The notes beneath the pieces are model-generated. The model was not told where the DNA came from. It worked only from the letters and a program-made list of their open reading frames with translations, and searched no databases. From positions 9,918,639 through 9,982,638 of the forward strand of contig OZ022584.1 in NCBI GenBank assembly GCA_963669155.1: 64,000 nt of DNA, in the 5' to 3' direction. The DNA comes from Arbacia lixula (taxonomy: Eukaryota; Echinodermata; Echinoidea; Arbacioida; Arbaciidae). The position numbers were made by a program, and so were the translations under genes. Positions 44,604 through 56,410 of this stretch are shown piece by piece (the first letter of the stretch is position 1; the number at the start of each line of letters is the position of its first letter).

Positions 44604-47600
44604 GGCTTCTAGAAAATCTATAATCAACTCACCTGCAAGTTTAACTTGGAGTCTTGTTATCGACCGCCATCTTGAAGTGTCGGGGAGGAAGGAGATGAGA
44701 GAAGAAGGTCAGAACACACATACAGATCGGATCATTGCTAGCAGGTGCACGGTTCGCAGACGGCTGTCTTGTCACCCCTCAGAATCCAGCAATCGGCCAT
44801 TAAAACACTCAAGGATTTTCTCTATCACACAACTGCTATATTAGGATACTTAAAACAGAAGCCGAGATTAAGAGTTAGTTGGAGTACAGTTCTCAACTTC
44901 TTAATACAAATCGTCATACGACATGATATGGTGCACTACAGGAATGCATTCTTAACAGAAATTAGATAAAAGAAGACATGTTTGCTAGAGAGTTATGAGC
45001 TTTGGGTGCATTATTATTTTACACAAGAATTGTGATTTCTTTTGCCAATCAATAATTTGTAGTTGTATTTGTAAACTCATTGAGCTTTGAGATGTGCCAC
45101 TTTTCAAAACATCTGGGATGGCAATAATGAACAATTAAAAGCTTTTATGCAGTTACACAATTCAATCAATCAACGGTCAAATTGAAGGTCATGGGTAGAA
45201 GTAGTAAAGACTGGATACTGTGCAGTACTGTTTTGCAATGGCCATGTGTCACATTCTTGTGGGATTTAGGGATACCAGGACGGAATCATCTCAACATGAT
45301 TAAATCATTAAAATCAAACAAAATCTAGGCCTGGTGAAGGTGACAGAAATGTTCTGGCCTTGATCACGGCCCGTAATCATCAACACTTCTACCCCTTACC
45401 CTAAACAATGTGTATCATGCATCACTACATCTACTTTCCAATCAATGCTTGTAAATTTATGGCACATGAATAATAACAGTTTTGGATACCCATGAACTTT
45501 ATTAAGTGAGCATGATGATAAAATCTATGAAAAGATTATCATGAAGCATTGTTGTACTTATATAGCTCTATTAACAACAAAACCAGTATACATTTTTATG
45601 AAAATGTGAAATGTCAATTGCACAGTTTGAAGCTTTTTAAAATACATTATCTGATGCTCTTATGCCTGAATAATTTCCAAAATATAAGTTAGGCTTTGGT
45701 TTCCTTACTTTCTCAACATTTAGGGTTGGTTGAGACGATTGGTTGCTCTAACAAGGACACAGTATCAGAAGCTCTTCTTGTGATTTACATATTTTGACTA
45801 TAAATCACAAAATCATGAATGCCTGAAATAATTAATTTGAAACAATATGGCCATGGATTAATCATTTTTGCTTTCATGCAGGGCAAGAGATTCCCAGTAT
45901 AATTTACTGGAATATTGGCCTCCTTTCTTTCCAATTACCAATTGTCAAAAAGTTCATTGGAACGAATGTTAATTGTAAGGCTTGTATGTTAAATATGAGT
46001 TAAAAAGCCAAAGTTCCGGTCAGTTGTGTTATATTTTGAATTTTGAAAAATATAATCAGATGAGTAAATCTTGCTACTATATTAGAAAATTATGCATGAG
46101 AGGGGGTTGATGTAACACAAGTTATATAATTGATACATGAATGCATCTACATGTATTTAGCAAAAAGATACATATATCGTAACCTGTAAAGGGAAAAGGA
46201 GCAAAGCAAAAGCTGCTATGCTAGTTACAATAGTACATGACTACATGTATGCTCACATATCAAGGAACCCTCAAAATCATGGAATTGCGCAAAGAATGTT
46301 GAATCTCAATCACTTTATGTTCCTCTCAAAATCACAACAGAAAGTACGTATTTGAGGAACATGTAAGTCTCCACAAAGGGCAATGTGATGTCGTTGAACA
46401 GCTCACATGTGTCGGTACCTAAAAAGATGACAGAACAAATGTAACTCGAAAATTAAAGCAAAACACATACAAGGCAGTGAGCTGTCATGCAAGGAAGCGA
46501 ACAGAAAGTATGCAGTATTGAATTCATTTAAATATGTGACAATGCCGGGGCATATCTTACATACTGCTGTATCATATTGAATAATAACTACCCCTGTGCA
46601 GCAAATGCACAGCCAACCTATGTCTCTGTACTGTACCTACTAGTGTAATATGACCACACCTAGATTTGTATATGCTCGGATGCACATTGTGTGTAATAGT
46701 ATACATGTAGGGAGTGTGTAGCATATGTCCACAGTAGCCTGTATGCCTGAAAGAGCACCCATACCATTTCCTCTCCTCTCTAAAGTCTTCCTGTCACACC
46801 CCTGTGAAGTTATGACATGCACACACTCATACTCACACACACACACAAACACACGCTCTATCCCATCCTGTCCCTCCTCTTCTCATGCATACTCCCAAAC
46901 CGCTACCCTCCCCCTCACTCTCCTCTTCCTCTCCTTTTGAGGATGAGGTTATTTAAATGCATGTCAAAAATATATATTACAAATATAGACTGCTGCGAGG
47001 GGCACATAAAAAATATAAACACACAAGCACAATATGATCTCCAAACATGCTATTATCACTAGATGCTATCTGAGGGATTCTAGCAATGTTTTTTAATCAC
47101 TGCAAGCCCATCTCGAATATCAGGGCAGTACAGCGCAACTTCGCAAGTCTTTGTTACAGAATGTAATAATGACAAATTTAGGTTAATCTGTAAGCCCACA
47201 ATCGTTAAAATGTAACTTTTCTATGAAAGAACTGTTCTCTATTTTCATCAATCAATGCATCAGTGTTCATGCTAGATTGCATGCCTCACATATTTGTACC
47301 GTGCACATGTTTGTCATTGTAGTTGTGTTGTACAAGGTACGCAAAGAAAGAGAATTGTCAGATTAAACATTTCATGCAAGGTATTTATGCTAATAAGGCA
47401 CTATTACCCACTAAAAAGTAGGATGGTTAAATCTGTATCATATCTGTTAATCATTCAGGTAACAGGATTAATAGGATGAGGTATATAATTAATATTAGCC
47501 TTTTCCATTTTCAATAAATCCTCTGAATTCATTATGACATATCTGCACTGCTGGGTTTCTTCTTGCAGAATAGATCTGAACTGAGTTGCTCTGAGAGCGA

Positions 47601-47832
47601 AACAGTTAAGTACTGGGTATTAAGAAGTATATATAGAGTAAAGAGTTTTCTCGTGTGGGGGGTAGGTCTGAAAAGAGTTGTTGCTCGCCATCTCAAACAG
47701 CTTGACTGCTCATCACCTAGAGTGATAAACTGGGGCTGAATTGAGGTGACTTGATAGAGAGCGCCATATGCTAACATGGTGTGAGCTATACTACCCGATA
47801 CTAATGATGATGGGATTGATGGCACAATGGTT
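44604..47832. other. Intergenic
   Basis: AT-rich; a short CA tract near 46820-46852. No gene recognised. Confidence 0.35.
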
Positions 47833-48072
47833 AACCACATTTCTGTCTCGTCTCTTTTTTAATATACTTTCAATCACTATTAAGACTAAGAGTCAAACAA
47901 AGAGTTTAAGACTCATAGTTCAAGGAAAGTGGTTCAAACTACTACTGGTTCAAACCACATTTCTGTCTCATCTCTTTTTGAATGTATTTTCAATCACTAG
48001 TAAGACTAAGAGTCAAACAGAGAGCTTGAGAGTCATAGTTCAAGGAAACTGGTTCAAACTATGCAAATCAAA
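47833..48072 (+). repeat. 120-bp tandem duplication
   Basis: Two adjacent units share AACCACATTTCTGTCTC, TTTCAATCACTA, TAAGACTAAGAGTCAAACA, GTCATAGTTCAAGGAAA or close variants, and GGTTCAAACT. Confidence 0.85.
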
Positions 48073-48352
48073 ACATGTGTAGAACTACAGCTACTGCAGG
48101 CTAACTGCATGGGGTACAACATGTATGTATGTAAGCAGTTGACTTTACTTCTTGATACATGATAGTAGATGTGCAGCTTTACAACACTGAATCAAAATTC
48201 AGCCCTGTCACCCAGATAGCATGTGACACCAACTATTTGTTTTAACATGCCCACAATAAATCCAAGTAAGATAATCTGTGAGTACCAGGTACACGCTTGG
48301 TACAGTAATAGTCATCGGAGGACATAAATATTGACATGATCAAGGAAACACA

Positions 48353-48557
48353 TACACTGCAGCTCAAAGGAATTGGCATAGGGAAAGGGAAGAAAGGGAA
48401 GGAGCCTCAGTTTTAAACCACAGTATATTTTGTCCAGTTCAGCATGAAACACGATGCTTTGGCCTAAAAAGCATCATGTTTCATGTTGAACTGGACAAAA
48501 TATACCACAGTTCAAAACGGCTCCTTCCCTTTGCCAATTCCTTTGAGCTGTAGTGTG
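48353..48557 (+). mobile_element. Hairpin MITE family F, copy 5
   Basis: TA + CACTGCAGCTCAAAGGAATT ... GAGCTGTAGTG followed by TG (decayed TA). 205 bp, the shortest copy. Loop TTTGGCCTAAAAAGCAT. Confidence 0.88.
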
Positions 48558-49670
48558 CATGTGTGTACTGCAGACACTATCATCTTACAAGAGCACAAGA
48601 CATTCCAAATGTTGGGATGCTTATTCACGTAATTCCCAACTGGCCTCAACATTGAAAGTCAACAGTTTTGTCACCCTCCAATTTTGCAACGTCATACCCA
48701 CCCCTAGTGACCTACATTATACATGTATACTGTACTCGTTCATGATTAATTTGCATTTGAGATAGAACAAGCTATGGGGTGAAAAACACACCATTAACCC
48801 TTTCTCTGCTAGACATTACGCTACTCAATAGGATTCACATGTAATAACAGTGCTACAATGCTACAGCAGCCTCAAAGACATCCTTGTATCCTGGATAAGC
48901 TGAAGCCAAACCCTTGTCTGGAACAGGATGTGACTCAGACACAGGTCTCCAAGACCGAATCAATTCACTCTTCGCTTCCTTTGCAGTTCCATACCTATCC
49001 TAATGAATGTGCTTCAGAACTACTCAACCGAACATCTATTTCAGTTTGTTACAAGGAAGAATACAGTCTTTGTGCTCTACACTAACAATGACAAGGATGG
49101 GATTAGCATTGCAAATAGCTGTGCCAAGTTTGGTCTTCTATGTTCTAACATGTTTGTCCTAAATATGACATAAGTATTTTTTTTTCTCATTTGTAATATT
49201 TTTTATTTGTATTTGGTCATAAGCCTGCACTTTGCCAGTTTTGAAGTGCTTCGATCCTGTACATAATGTTTAGTCATTAACTTAGCTTCAACCCACTTGC
49301 CAACAAATGTGATATAGTTCAACTTGCTACCTAGATATTCCTTGAAAAATGACAGCAACGTATCTTTGCACTTGGGATTGCTACACACAAAATTGAAAAG
49401 AGGAAGTAAAAACATGAAAGTGATATTTGACCTCAATATATTTAGCTCACAAAAGCAGAAGAAGCTACTTAAAGAATTTGACCAAAATCAGTAAAACTGT
49501 TCCTAAAATATTACAATGATAGCAGTATAGCGTTTGGATACTGCGCTGAAAAGTACTTTGATATTCAATGTTTAATGTACATGTACTACGTAAATACTGG
49601 ATCTTCATGTATCCTCTCAAGCCAAATGATCATATTGCAACAATGGAACAATAAAATAAATTTGCATCCA
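48558..49670. other. Intergenic, downstream flank of PWWP2
   Basis: AT-rich; another minus-strand AATAAA lies at about 49201-49206. No exon confidently assigned. Confidence 0.4.
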
Positions 49671-49877
49671 TTTATTGTGTGTACATTTTCTTACCTGCAA
49701 TAAGCAGCTCCCTTTTTGTTTTAAGTTAGGAGATTGACAAGACCTATATGTACGAGATCCCGCTCACACACTCATTCACACGTTGAAACAGGCCGGATGG
49801 CAGGAGCAGGGCAAAACGGTGAGATCTAGCCAAGACAGGAGAGGTCCTACAGAACAGTGCTGTTACTGCTCTTGGCC
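49650..49877 (-). other. PWWP2A: Putative PWWP2 3' UTR terminal exon
   Basis: The minus strand reads TTTTCTATTGCAG | GGCCAAGAGCAG, a strong acceptor 233 nt below the donor that follows the PWWP2 stop. A poly(A) signal comes about 200 nt later. It may instead splice onward at CAG|GTAAGA near 49696. Inferred from splice sites only. Confidence 0.45.
49671..49676 (-). terminator. Candidate PWWP2 poly(A) signal
   Basis: AATAAA on the minus strand (TTTATT as given), about 200 nt inside the putative terminal UTR exon, followed on that strand by T-rich sequence. Confidence 0.45.
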
Positions 49878-50119
49878 CTGCAATAGAAAACTTGGATGTG
49901 GAGAGAAACATGGCATATATTAAAACATCCTCGCTATCAGAATAAGAAGGAATAAGGTTCCTCCAGAGTGTAGATTTGAAAGGGGGGTTTATTACAACCA
50001 AACTGAAACATACAGTAAGCACATTGACGCAGCCATGATTTTGAGGGTTCCTTGAGGGATATCGCAGCAGAGAGAAGCAAGCATTAGTAGATGAATCTAC
50101 GTGGACTCACCTTGGGGTG

Positions 50120-51698
50120 TTAGTCTTTGTTAAGTGGTGTTTCAAACATAGTATGGAGTTCCCGTACTTCACTGGACAGCGCCTCTGCTGCCTTGGAGGC
50201 CTGGGAGATGGCCTCTTTGTAAAGCCCCTTCCGCTTCTTGTTGAAGTACTTCTTGAACTCGGGCAGGAACGGTGGCAGCTTGGTCAGCGGCATGAAGGAG
50301 ATGGAGCGGGAGGCGAACCAGGTGATCTGGGCCTCCTGCGAGACCACACTGCCCTCAGGACTCCTTGTCACGATGATCTGGACAATGCGGCCGGGCCACC
50401 AGGGGAACCCCACGATCTTCCCCCAGATGATGTCGCCGACGCAGACCGTGCGGCCGCCGGGGATCAGGCTCTTCGTCACGTTCTTCCGATGCACGCTGGG
50501 CTTCGACGGCTCTGCTTCCTTCTTCACCAGGTCCTTTGACGATGACGCGTCTGAGTCAAACTCGCACTCTGAATTGTTGTTGTTGATGGATCCGTTTTGT
50601 TGCCGCCTCCTCCTGCCGCCTTTCCCCGAACCTCTACTTGTATGAGAGGAGCAGTCGCTCGCTGCGTCGCTGTTGTCAAACTTTGGCAACATACCCAGCG
50701 ATGATACATGCAGAAGTCCGTCTTTCTTCTGGGGCGGAGGGAGCGAGCGGTAGCCATTGACCAGCGTGATAGGCTTGACAGTAACGTTTGCTACCAGCTT
50801 GCTGGCTCCATTCATTAGCTTGTTCGGGGAGCCAGGAATAGGGCTGTACGTTCTGACTGGTAAATTGTCCACGGGTATTGAATACGTTCCTTTCGTTTTA
50901 ACTATCCTGATCTTGTCATGCTGAACCTTTTGCGGAGACTTGTGCAGTCCGTTCAGCAAGGGCCTTTTCTGAGCAGCAATGTTATTCTTGCGAGAGGTCA
51001 GAGGTGATAGCGGAATAGTTAGTACTCGTTTCTTGTTCTTGGAACCCAAGTTTGGAGGGACAGAACTTTGCTTGAATGAGTTTGTGCGCGGCGGTATTCT
51101 AACAATCAACCGCTGCCCTTTACCAGGAGTTGCATATGAGATCTTTATCGCAGGGCTAGTCTTCTTTGGAACATTGTTTTCTGATTTGGCAGGAGTGCTC
51201 GCAGGATTTGGACGCGGACGAGCACCATTTGTACTCCCGCCATTTGTCATTGTCCTGAATTCTGGCTTCTGCTTCTTCCGAACCACTCCAACATTGGCGG
51301 ATTCCACTTTCCGTTTCTTTACATTTGTATTAGTCCTAGTGTTTTGTTGTGCAGTCTTTGCTTTTGCTGTTGGACAAGGGCCTTTGCACTTGGTGCACAG
51401 CAACTGCCGAGGCCGTAACCTGAACTGACGCGATCTTGCATGATTCATTGGCTTTGGTTTGATTTCTGGGGTCTTGTCTTTCTTACCAAAGAGTAAGGGC
51501 CGCGCAGGTGGCAAGGGCATGTTCTGGAAGTACGACTGTCTGAAGTGCAGCGCTGAATGTTCGACTTTGGTGGCAGTATCACCTGTTCCAGGGTCTACCT
51601 TAGGCAGAATAATTGCTGTGTCATAAACTGGCACCCCAAACTCCTTGTTCAACCGGGAACCAAGATTTGATGTGTCAGGTCCGGTCATTGGACAGGAT
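50120..51698 (-). CDS. PWWP2A: PWWP2 coding exon 2 (bulk of protein, PWWP domain)
   Basis: 1579 nt after acceptor TTTCACCTTTAG. It runs from SCPMTGPDTSNLGSRLNKEF through basic disordered sequence to the PWWP domain and ends ELHTMFETPLNKD. Ten nt after the stop is CCCCAAG|GTGAGT, a consensus donor. Long plus-strand frames over the same bases are shadows. Confidence 0.92.
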
Positions 51699-54223
51699 CT
51701 AAAGGTGAAAGGAGACAAAAATCATGCCATCAGAAATTGATCTTAAATATCACATTTATTTCTGCATACATTACATAAGGACATGCTACCAGTAGTAACA
51801 TTTCATATTACCTGTATGGAATTTCTATCCTAGATCCAGCAATAGAACTAAAATTCACTCCTTCCTTTCCCTTTGAAATACCATAAACTTGTTTTTGATT
51901 AATGTTTTGAGGGGCGAGGTATTCATTTGAATATCATCATAGGGTGTTTGATTGAACCATTATCAAGAATTGTTTGTAGGTAGCCATTTTGGGGCCTGCA
52001 TCAAACCTGTATTCACAACATATTACCGGTAGTGCCAATCTCTTGAAGCTGATAATCTTGATACCCACTGACAACTCAAGTCACTAAATAAGGATATTTT
52101 CATTGAAATCCTACTCTTCATTATTCAAAAACAATTTTTTTCTGGAGCTGAAAATGGAAAATTAACTGACAAAACTGTTGCATAAGCAAGGCCATTCAAC
52201 TGAATCTAACATACAGCGCAAAAAACGTGCACAGCTCATCCCAGGAAAAGAGCTTTCAATCGTCCTTCTCAATCTGAATGAGAATCTGACAATAATTTCA
52301 GCCCGTCCTCATGCTGATATTTTCTGGCTCCGTGAGCCCTGGTTCAGTAATGATGTCAACATTTGCCATGAAACAGCAGTTGGATGTGGCTTAATTGCGG
52401 CCTATAAGGAATTTGAAGCCCGTGGCCTAGTAGAAGCAAATGAAGCTGCAGTGACGCTGCTCAGTTTCTCAGCGCCTGCAAATACGCGCGCTCAGTTTAA
52501 AACCGATTAAGGAATGTCACAGTAGTGCCTGTAGCGCAGTGTCAGTAGACCAATGGCATCTTGCCTCTATAATGATTGGCTAACACACACCATACTAATA
52601 GAGACAGATACAGGCCCAATACTTTTTATGTCACACAGTTAAACACTTCTTTTTTTGTGGGGGGGGGGGGGGGGGAATAGCTAGATCTCTAGCATTTCAA
52701 TGGTGATTTCCTCCTCTACAACATTGCTGGTGATTGCATCTACACTTACCACAAAGAGACAACCTCCGAAAGATAAACCCACTCATTAAACTCAATATTT
52801 GCAGAAATGTTGCCGATGCTTTACCGGTATTGCATATATTAACGGCAGTTACTCAAATGCTGCTGTATTTGCTTCTTCCTTTTTACTGGCTATTTTGCAG
52901 ATCGAGACCTAGGTAAAATACAGCAATATTGCGGTACAGGTAAGTGAATCTTATAAACTGCAGCCACAAAAAGATGTAAGTGTTGTGGCTTGTGCATTGC
53001 ACTCTGGCATATGAGTCGCTCATCACAACACTTGAATTGCTCTAGCTAGGGTTCTGTGGGGGGGGGGGGGGGGGGGGGGTCCACCATATCCACAATACCG
53101 AAGTATTATATTTTTTGGGTTTACATAAACAGTGTTTCAAGAAGCTTGCTGGATACTGGTGATGTGCATACCTAGTATTGCGAACGGGGCTGTAAATTAC
53201 TAAAGGTAAGATGCCATTGGGCTACTCAACTGCCCACGATGATTTTTGTAGCTTTGCACCAAATATTATTAGCAGAAGACACCCGAATCACTGTGCCATG
53301 AAAGACGAAAGGGCTACGATCTTCTTGAGAGTTAAAAAGGCAAGCCCCAAGTGAATGTCTTGACCTGTGCCGAAACAAACATTTAGATTTCACAAAATAC
53401 AATTTCTTATGCGGCTGAATCTGGGCTGAATCACCACTTCCATCTGTGGTCTGTCCGTTTGCCTATCCATCACACCAGACCATGCTGTTTCACGTCACAC
53501 ACAGTTTGAACAGATGGCGGCATCAAAGCTGGATATAAAACTAGGGGGGAAATCAGGGACATCAAAGGCTGTAGAGTTAACCGCTGTCTTGCCCAGCACC
53601 GCCATGACTGCAACAGGAAGAACCTGGATGAAAACTAAGAAGTCTTTGGTGTCAAATAACATCACTGATATACAGCATTTTCGAGTTTAGGCAATGAGTA
53701 ACATCGGTCGAGATTCTATGCCCAGATCACTGTCTGTATCAAATCATTCATTAGGATTTTTATTTTCATTTATCATACTTTGTATTCTGTGCAGAAATGA
53801 AATCATCAACAGTCATGACAGTCTTCACATAATAATTTATTTCAAACTTCAGAGGGAACAAGCAGAAGTAACATCTCATTTTAAAATTCTTCATAGATTT
53901 CATCTTTCTTGGCTACGGACACAATTTGAATCAAAGAAAGTGATTTTACTTCAAGTAAATTTTGACAGCACCTCCTTCCAGTTTCAAGTGGCCCACCCTT
54001 GGTTTGACAGCCACAACACACTTTCTTGAGTGCAATCCGATTTTCATCAACATTTTTAGTACTTATTTTCCACTTACCCAGACTGTGTATCAAATAATAC
54101 ACCCCGGAAAACTTTGCAGCCAGCCTTGAGGGACACCATGAGAAGATTGGGAAGCGCTTGTTCGACTTCTACGGGCAAAATAGAACCAACTTTTGGTCGA
54201 TCGTTGCTTATTCGCGAAGCCAT
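50120..54223 (-). CDS. PWWP2A: PWWP domain-containing protein 2 (PWWP2A/B-type), two coding exons
   Basis: Join 54223-54078 and 51698-50120: 574 codons plus TAA. Exon 1 ends TCT GG|GTAAGT and exon 2 begins AG|A TCC, so the split codon is Gly. Residues 12-44 (KVGSILPVEVEQALPNLLMV then SLKAGCKVFRGVL) match the N-terminal conserved segment of vertebrate PWWP2. LRPRQLLCTKCK (143-154) is a second family block. RTVCVGDIIWGKIVGFPWWP ends at residue 484; the PWWP domain spans about 463-570, with family-conserved F480, W483 and W509 probably forming the methyl-lysine cage. The rest is Lys/Ser/Pro-rich and disordered. Known role: nuclear reader of H3K36me3 and H2A.Z nucleosomes that binds an MTA/HDAC/RBBP core. 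Vertebrates have paralogs 2A and 2B; this could be orthologous to both. Shorter than human PWWP2A because the acidic/proline N-terminus is absent. Confidence 0.9.
52178..52510 (+). other. Unrecognised 110-codon ORF inside PWWP2 intron
   Basis: Encodes a basic start, ELSIVLLNLNENLTIISARP, DIFWLREPWFSNDVNICHET and an Ala/Glu-rich end FEARGLVEANEAAVTLLSFS. No domain recognised, no initiating context or splice partner seen, opposite strand to the host gene. It could be element-derived or chance. Confidence 0.2.
52541..53227 (+). repeat. Foldback-bounded repeat containing family I, copy 2
   Basis: GTAGACCAATGGCATCTTGC at the left and AAGATGCCATTGGGCTAC at the right are inverted. Between 52799 and 53200 it aligns with 20145-20587 (GCCGATGCTTTACC, TCGAGACCTAGG, AATCTTATAAACT, CTTGTGCATTGC, GATGTGCAT, GGGCTGTA). 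Confidence 0.6.
54078..54223 (-). CDS. PWWP2A: PWWP2 coding exon 1
   Basis: ATG at 54223 in AAAATGGCTTCGCG, 48 codons plus GG, donor GTAAGT. Encodes MASRISNDRPKVGSILPVEV, then EQALPNLLMVSLKAGCKVFR. This ATG is chosen because it is the first in frame in a context with A at -3, and conserved residues begin about 10 codons later. Confidence 0.85.
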
Positions 54224-54394
54224 TTTGGGCTCCAGTAATACAGCTGACATCGTCAGCTTCGGCTTTCACGCAGCAGAACCTGTATTGTGTGTGTGTTGCG
54301 TTCGAGATTGCATGCATTGACAATGCAATGGAGACCACAACGCATCGACAACAAAGTGAAGCAGTGTCGATGCGATCCCGCGCTAGTATTCAAA

Positions 54395-54404
54395 GCGCAT
54401 GCGT
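54395..54404. promoter_or_regulatory. NRF1-like site upstream of PWWP2
   Basis: GCGCATGCGT differs by one base from the NRF1 palindrome GCGCATGCGC and lies 172 bp above the PWWP2 ATG in a locally CpG-richer patch (54310-54450). Placement fits a TATA-less housekeeping promoter; function is inferred. Confidence 0.4.
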
Positions 54405-55269
54405 AAATGCCATGGTACACAGAAAGCTAGCATACACAGTTCAATCGACGTAGAAAGCTGTCAAACTAGTCCAACTTCATTGCATTCTTAATAAAAGAAA
54501 ACATATAATCCATAGATAACAACGTGGATATTCAGTAGTTTTGTCATTCAAGCTGAACTTAATCGCTTTAACACTGATTAAAAGCATGTGGGAGAATATG
54601 AAATTTAAGTTTACATTTGGGTTGCATTAGGTAGTGTGGTATTTACACCGCGGCAGGTTGAACATCTGTGTGAATCAAGCTTCGCGGAATTCAGGGATCG
54701 TCTTATAATTTCGCCGGTCAAGTTGTGCAAACAGCTGATAGTAATCATGAATTAGCTACTGTACCCTAGTTACATTATGTTGTGATTATAGTCTTTTTTT
54801 TTATTACAGACTACTACAACATTTCATATCAGAACAAAAATATTGGCACTTAATCATGAAAAGAAAGGGGAATAAGATCTTTTTTAACTTTCAAGTAAAA
54901 AAACAGATCAAGTGGTTGAATATTATATTCGAATTTGCAGGCAATCAAAATGAATACTACATATTAACATCCTAATTGTGTATAGGCTCATGCTCATATC
55001 AGTCTTATGATTTTGATTATTTACTATGTAGCTAGATGGCTCACTTCTGATGGAATTAATTATATCGACCTGCGACCCACACACCGCAGCCCACCTATAG
55101 TACGAAGGACGACCGGTATGGGTATACTGGGCACAGCAAATCCCTGAAATCGTCTCAAAAAGATACTATGAGTCACTTTGAAATCAACCAAGACCATGAA
55201 CCTGAAAATGATGAACGGTTTTGGCCACCTCTTTTTTTACCCCCCCCCCCCAAAAAAAAAAAAAAAAAG

Positions 55270-55403
55270 TTACACAACATAAGGGAGAGCACCTTGTGCA
55301 AGACGTCGCAAAATCAAATATATAACTTTCTTCTTCATTGAGCTACCAAACCTTCACATACCTTTCATGTGTCTGCTGAAACCAACTTAATTTCAGGGTT
55401 AAC
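55270..55403 (-). repeat. Repeat family C, copy 5
   Basis: On the minus strand: TTAAGTTGGTTTCAGCAGAC, AAGGTTTGGTAGC, AAGAAAGTTATA, GACGTC, GTGCTCTCCCTTATGTTGTG, the family C order. Confidence 0.6.
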
Positions 55404-56266
55404 TATTAGAGTAAAGTACTTTAGTAAAGTATGTTTTTATGCGCGTGGGATCGCTGATGTGGAACATTATCTTTAAATAATTGACCAATGGCACAACCAC
55501 CTTTTCCATAGTTTCCGGGGTCTTGATAGAATGAGAAATGTTGAGCAAGAGATCATGCACTTATTCAATCCTCTTAGGAAACCTTCAGGAGTACATGTAT
55601 TGAAACAGATGTGAAGTTTAACAGCGCCATCTATTGTCGAAGTAGGCACAATGTGTCTCTCCCACTAAACTACATGTAGTTCTTTTCAGTTCAGTGGTCT
55701 CTCCACTATTTCCACGACTCCACTACTGTAGTCAACGAGCATCGAAGAAATGCATCATATAAGCCTATATGTACAACAATGAGACACAATTGTAAAAATT
55801 ATCATTTCTACACAATCCTGAATATACAAGATTTTTGAGGCATCACTATATAAGCCCAAGCTGAAACCTGAACAATAATTTACTCTAACCACACCCCACA
55901 CACATACAAAACAAAAGAAAAATGATGATAATCAGCTAGGTTTTACTTTTTAAAGCAGCCGGCCGTTGATTTTTTTTTTTTTTTTGCACAAATTAGGTAT
56001 AGCCCTGGTCGATTAATGTTGGTAAATATAACTTTTGCTATCATGTTTTCATCATTCATCCAAAAACTCCTAGGCATCATAACCTATTTGGCACTTCCAA
56101 ATTCGTCCGCCATTTACCTTTTCCCTCGATCACTTCGGCCGTTTGCTATGCCATATTCTGTGATATGGGCGATCATGGAGTGCCACAACTCTCCATCCTG
56201 AGCTCTTTGTACCAGCTCCAGATAGCCTGAACAGCCCCTTGCTTATACTTACCAAGTCAGAGCCTA

Positions 56267-56410
56267 TACAGAGGGTTCCCACAAGCAGCCATATTGGAGG
56301 ACAAACAATAAAATCATGTGCATCAGACAGAAATAATTGTTTTCATGGTTTGATGCACAGGTTTTTATTGATTTGTCCTCCAACATGGCTGCTCTTGGGA
56401 AAACCCTATA
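56267..56410. mobile_element. Foldback MITE family G, copy 2
   Basis: AGAGGGTTCCCACAAGCAGC ... GCTGCTCTTGGGAAAACCCT with GCCATATTGGAGGACAAA and GATGCACAGGTTTTTATTG, matching 14344-14487. Confidence 0.82.

Larger units (their letters stand above)
51699..54077 (-). other. PWWP2A: PWWP2 intron 1
   Basis: 2379-nt GT-AG intron. Holds an unassigned plus-strand ORF (52178-52510), a foldback-like repeat (52541-53227) containing family I sequence, and G runs at 52660-52676 and 53056-53079. Confidence 0.8.

Noticed and set aside
50117..51428. Plus-strand ORFs of 135-149 codons over PWWP2
   Set aside because: Antisense shadows of the PWWP2 coding exon, with no splice or domain support.
51699..51718. 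PWWP2 start at the ATG at 51718
   Set aside because: That ATG lies in the intron's pyrimidine tract; splicing to 54078-54223 restores the conserved N-terminal block in phase.
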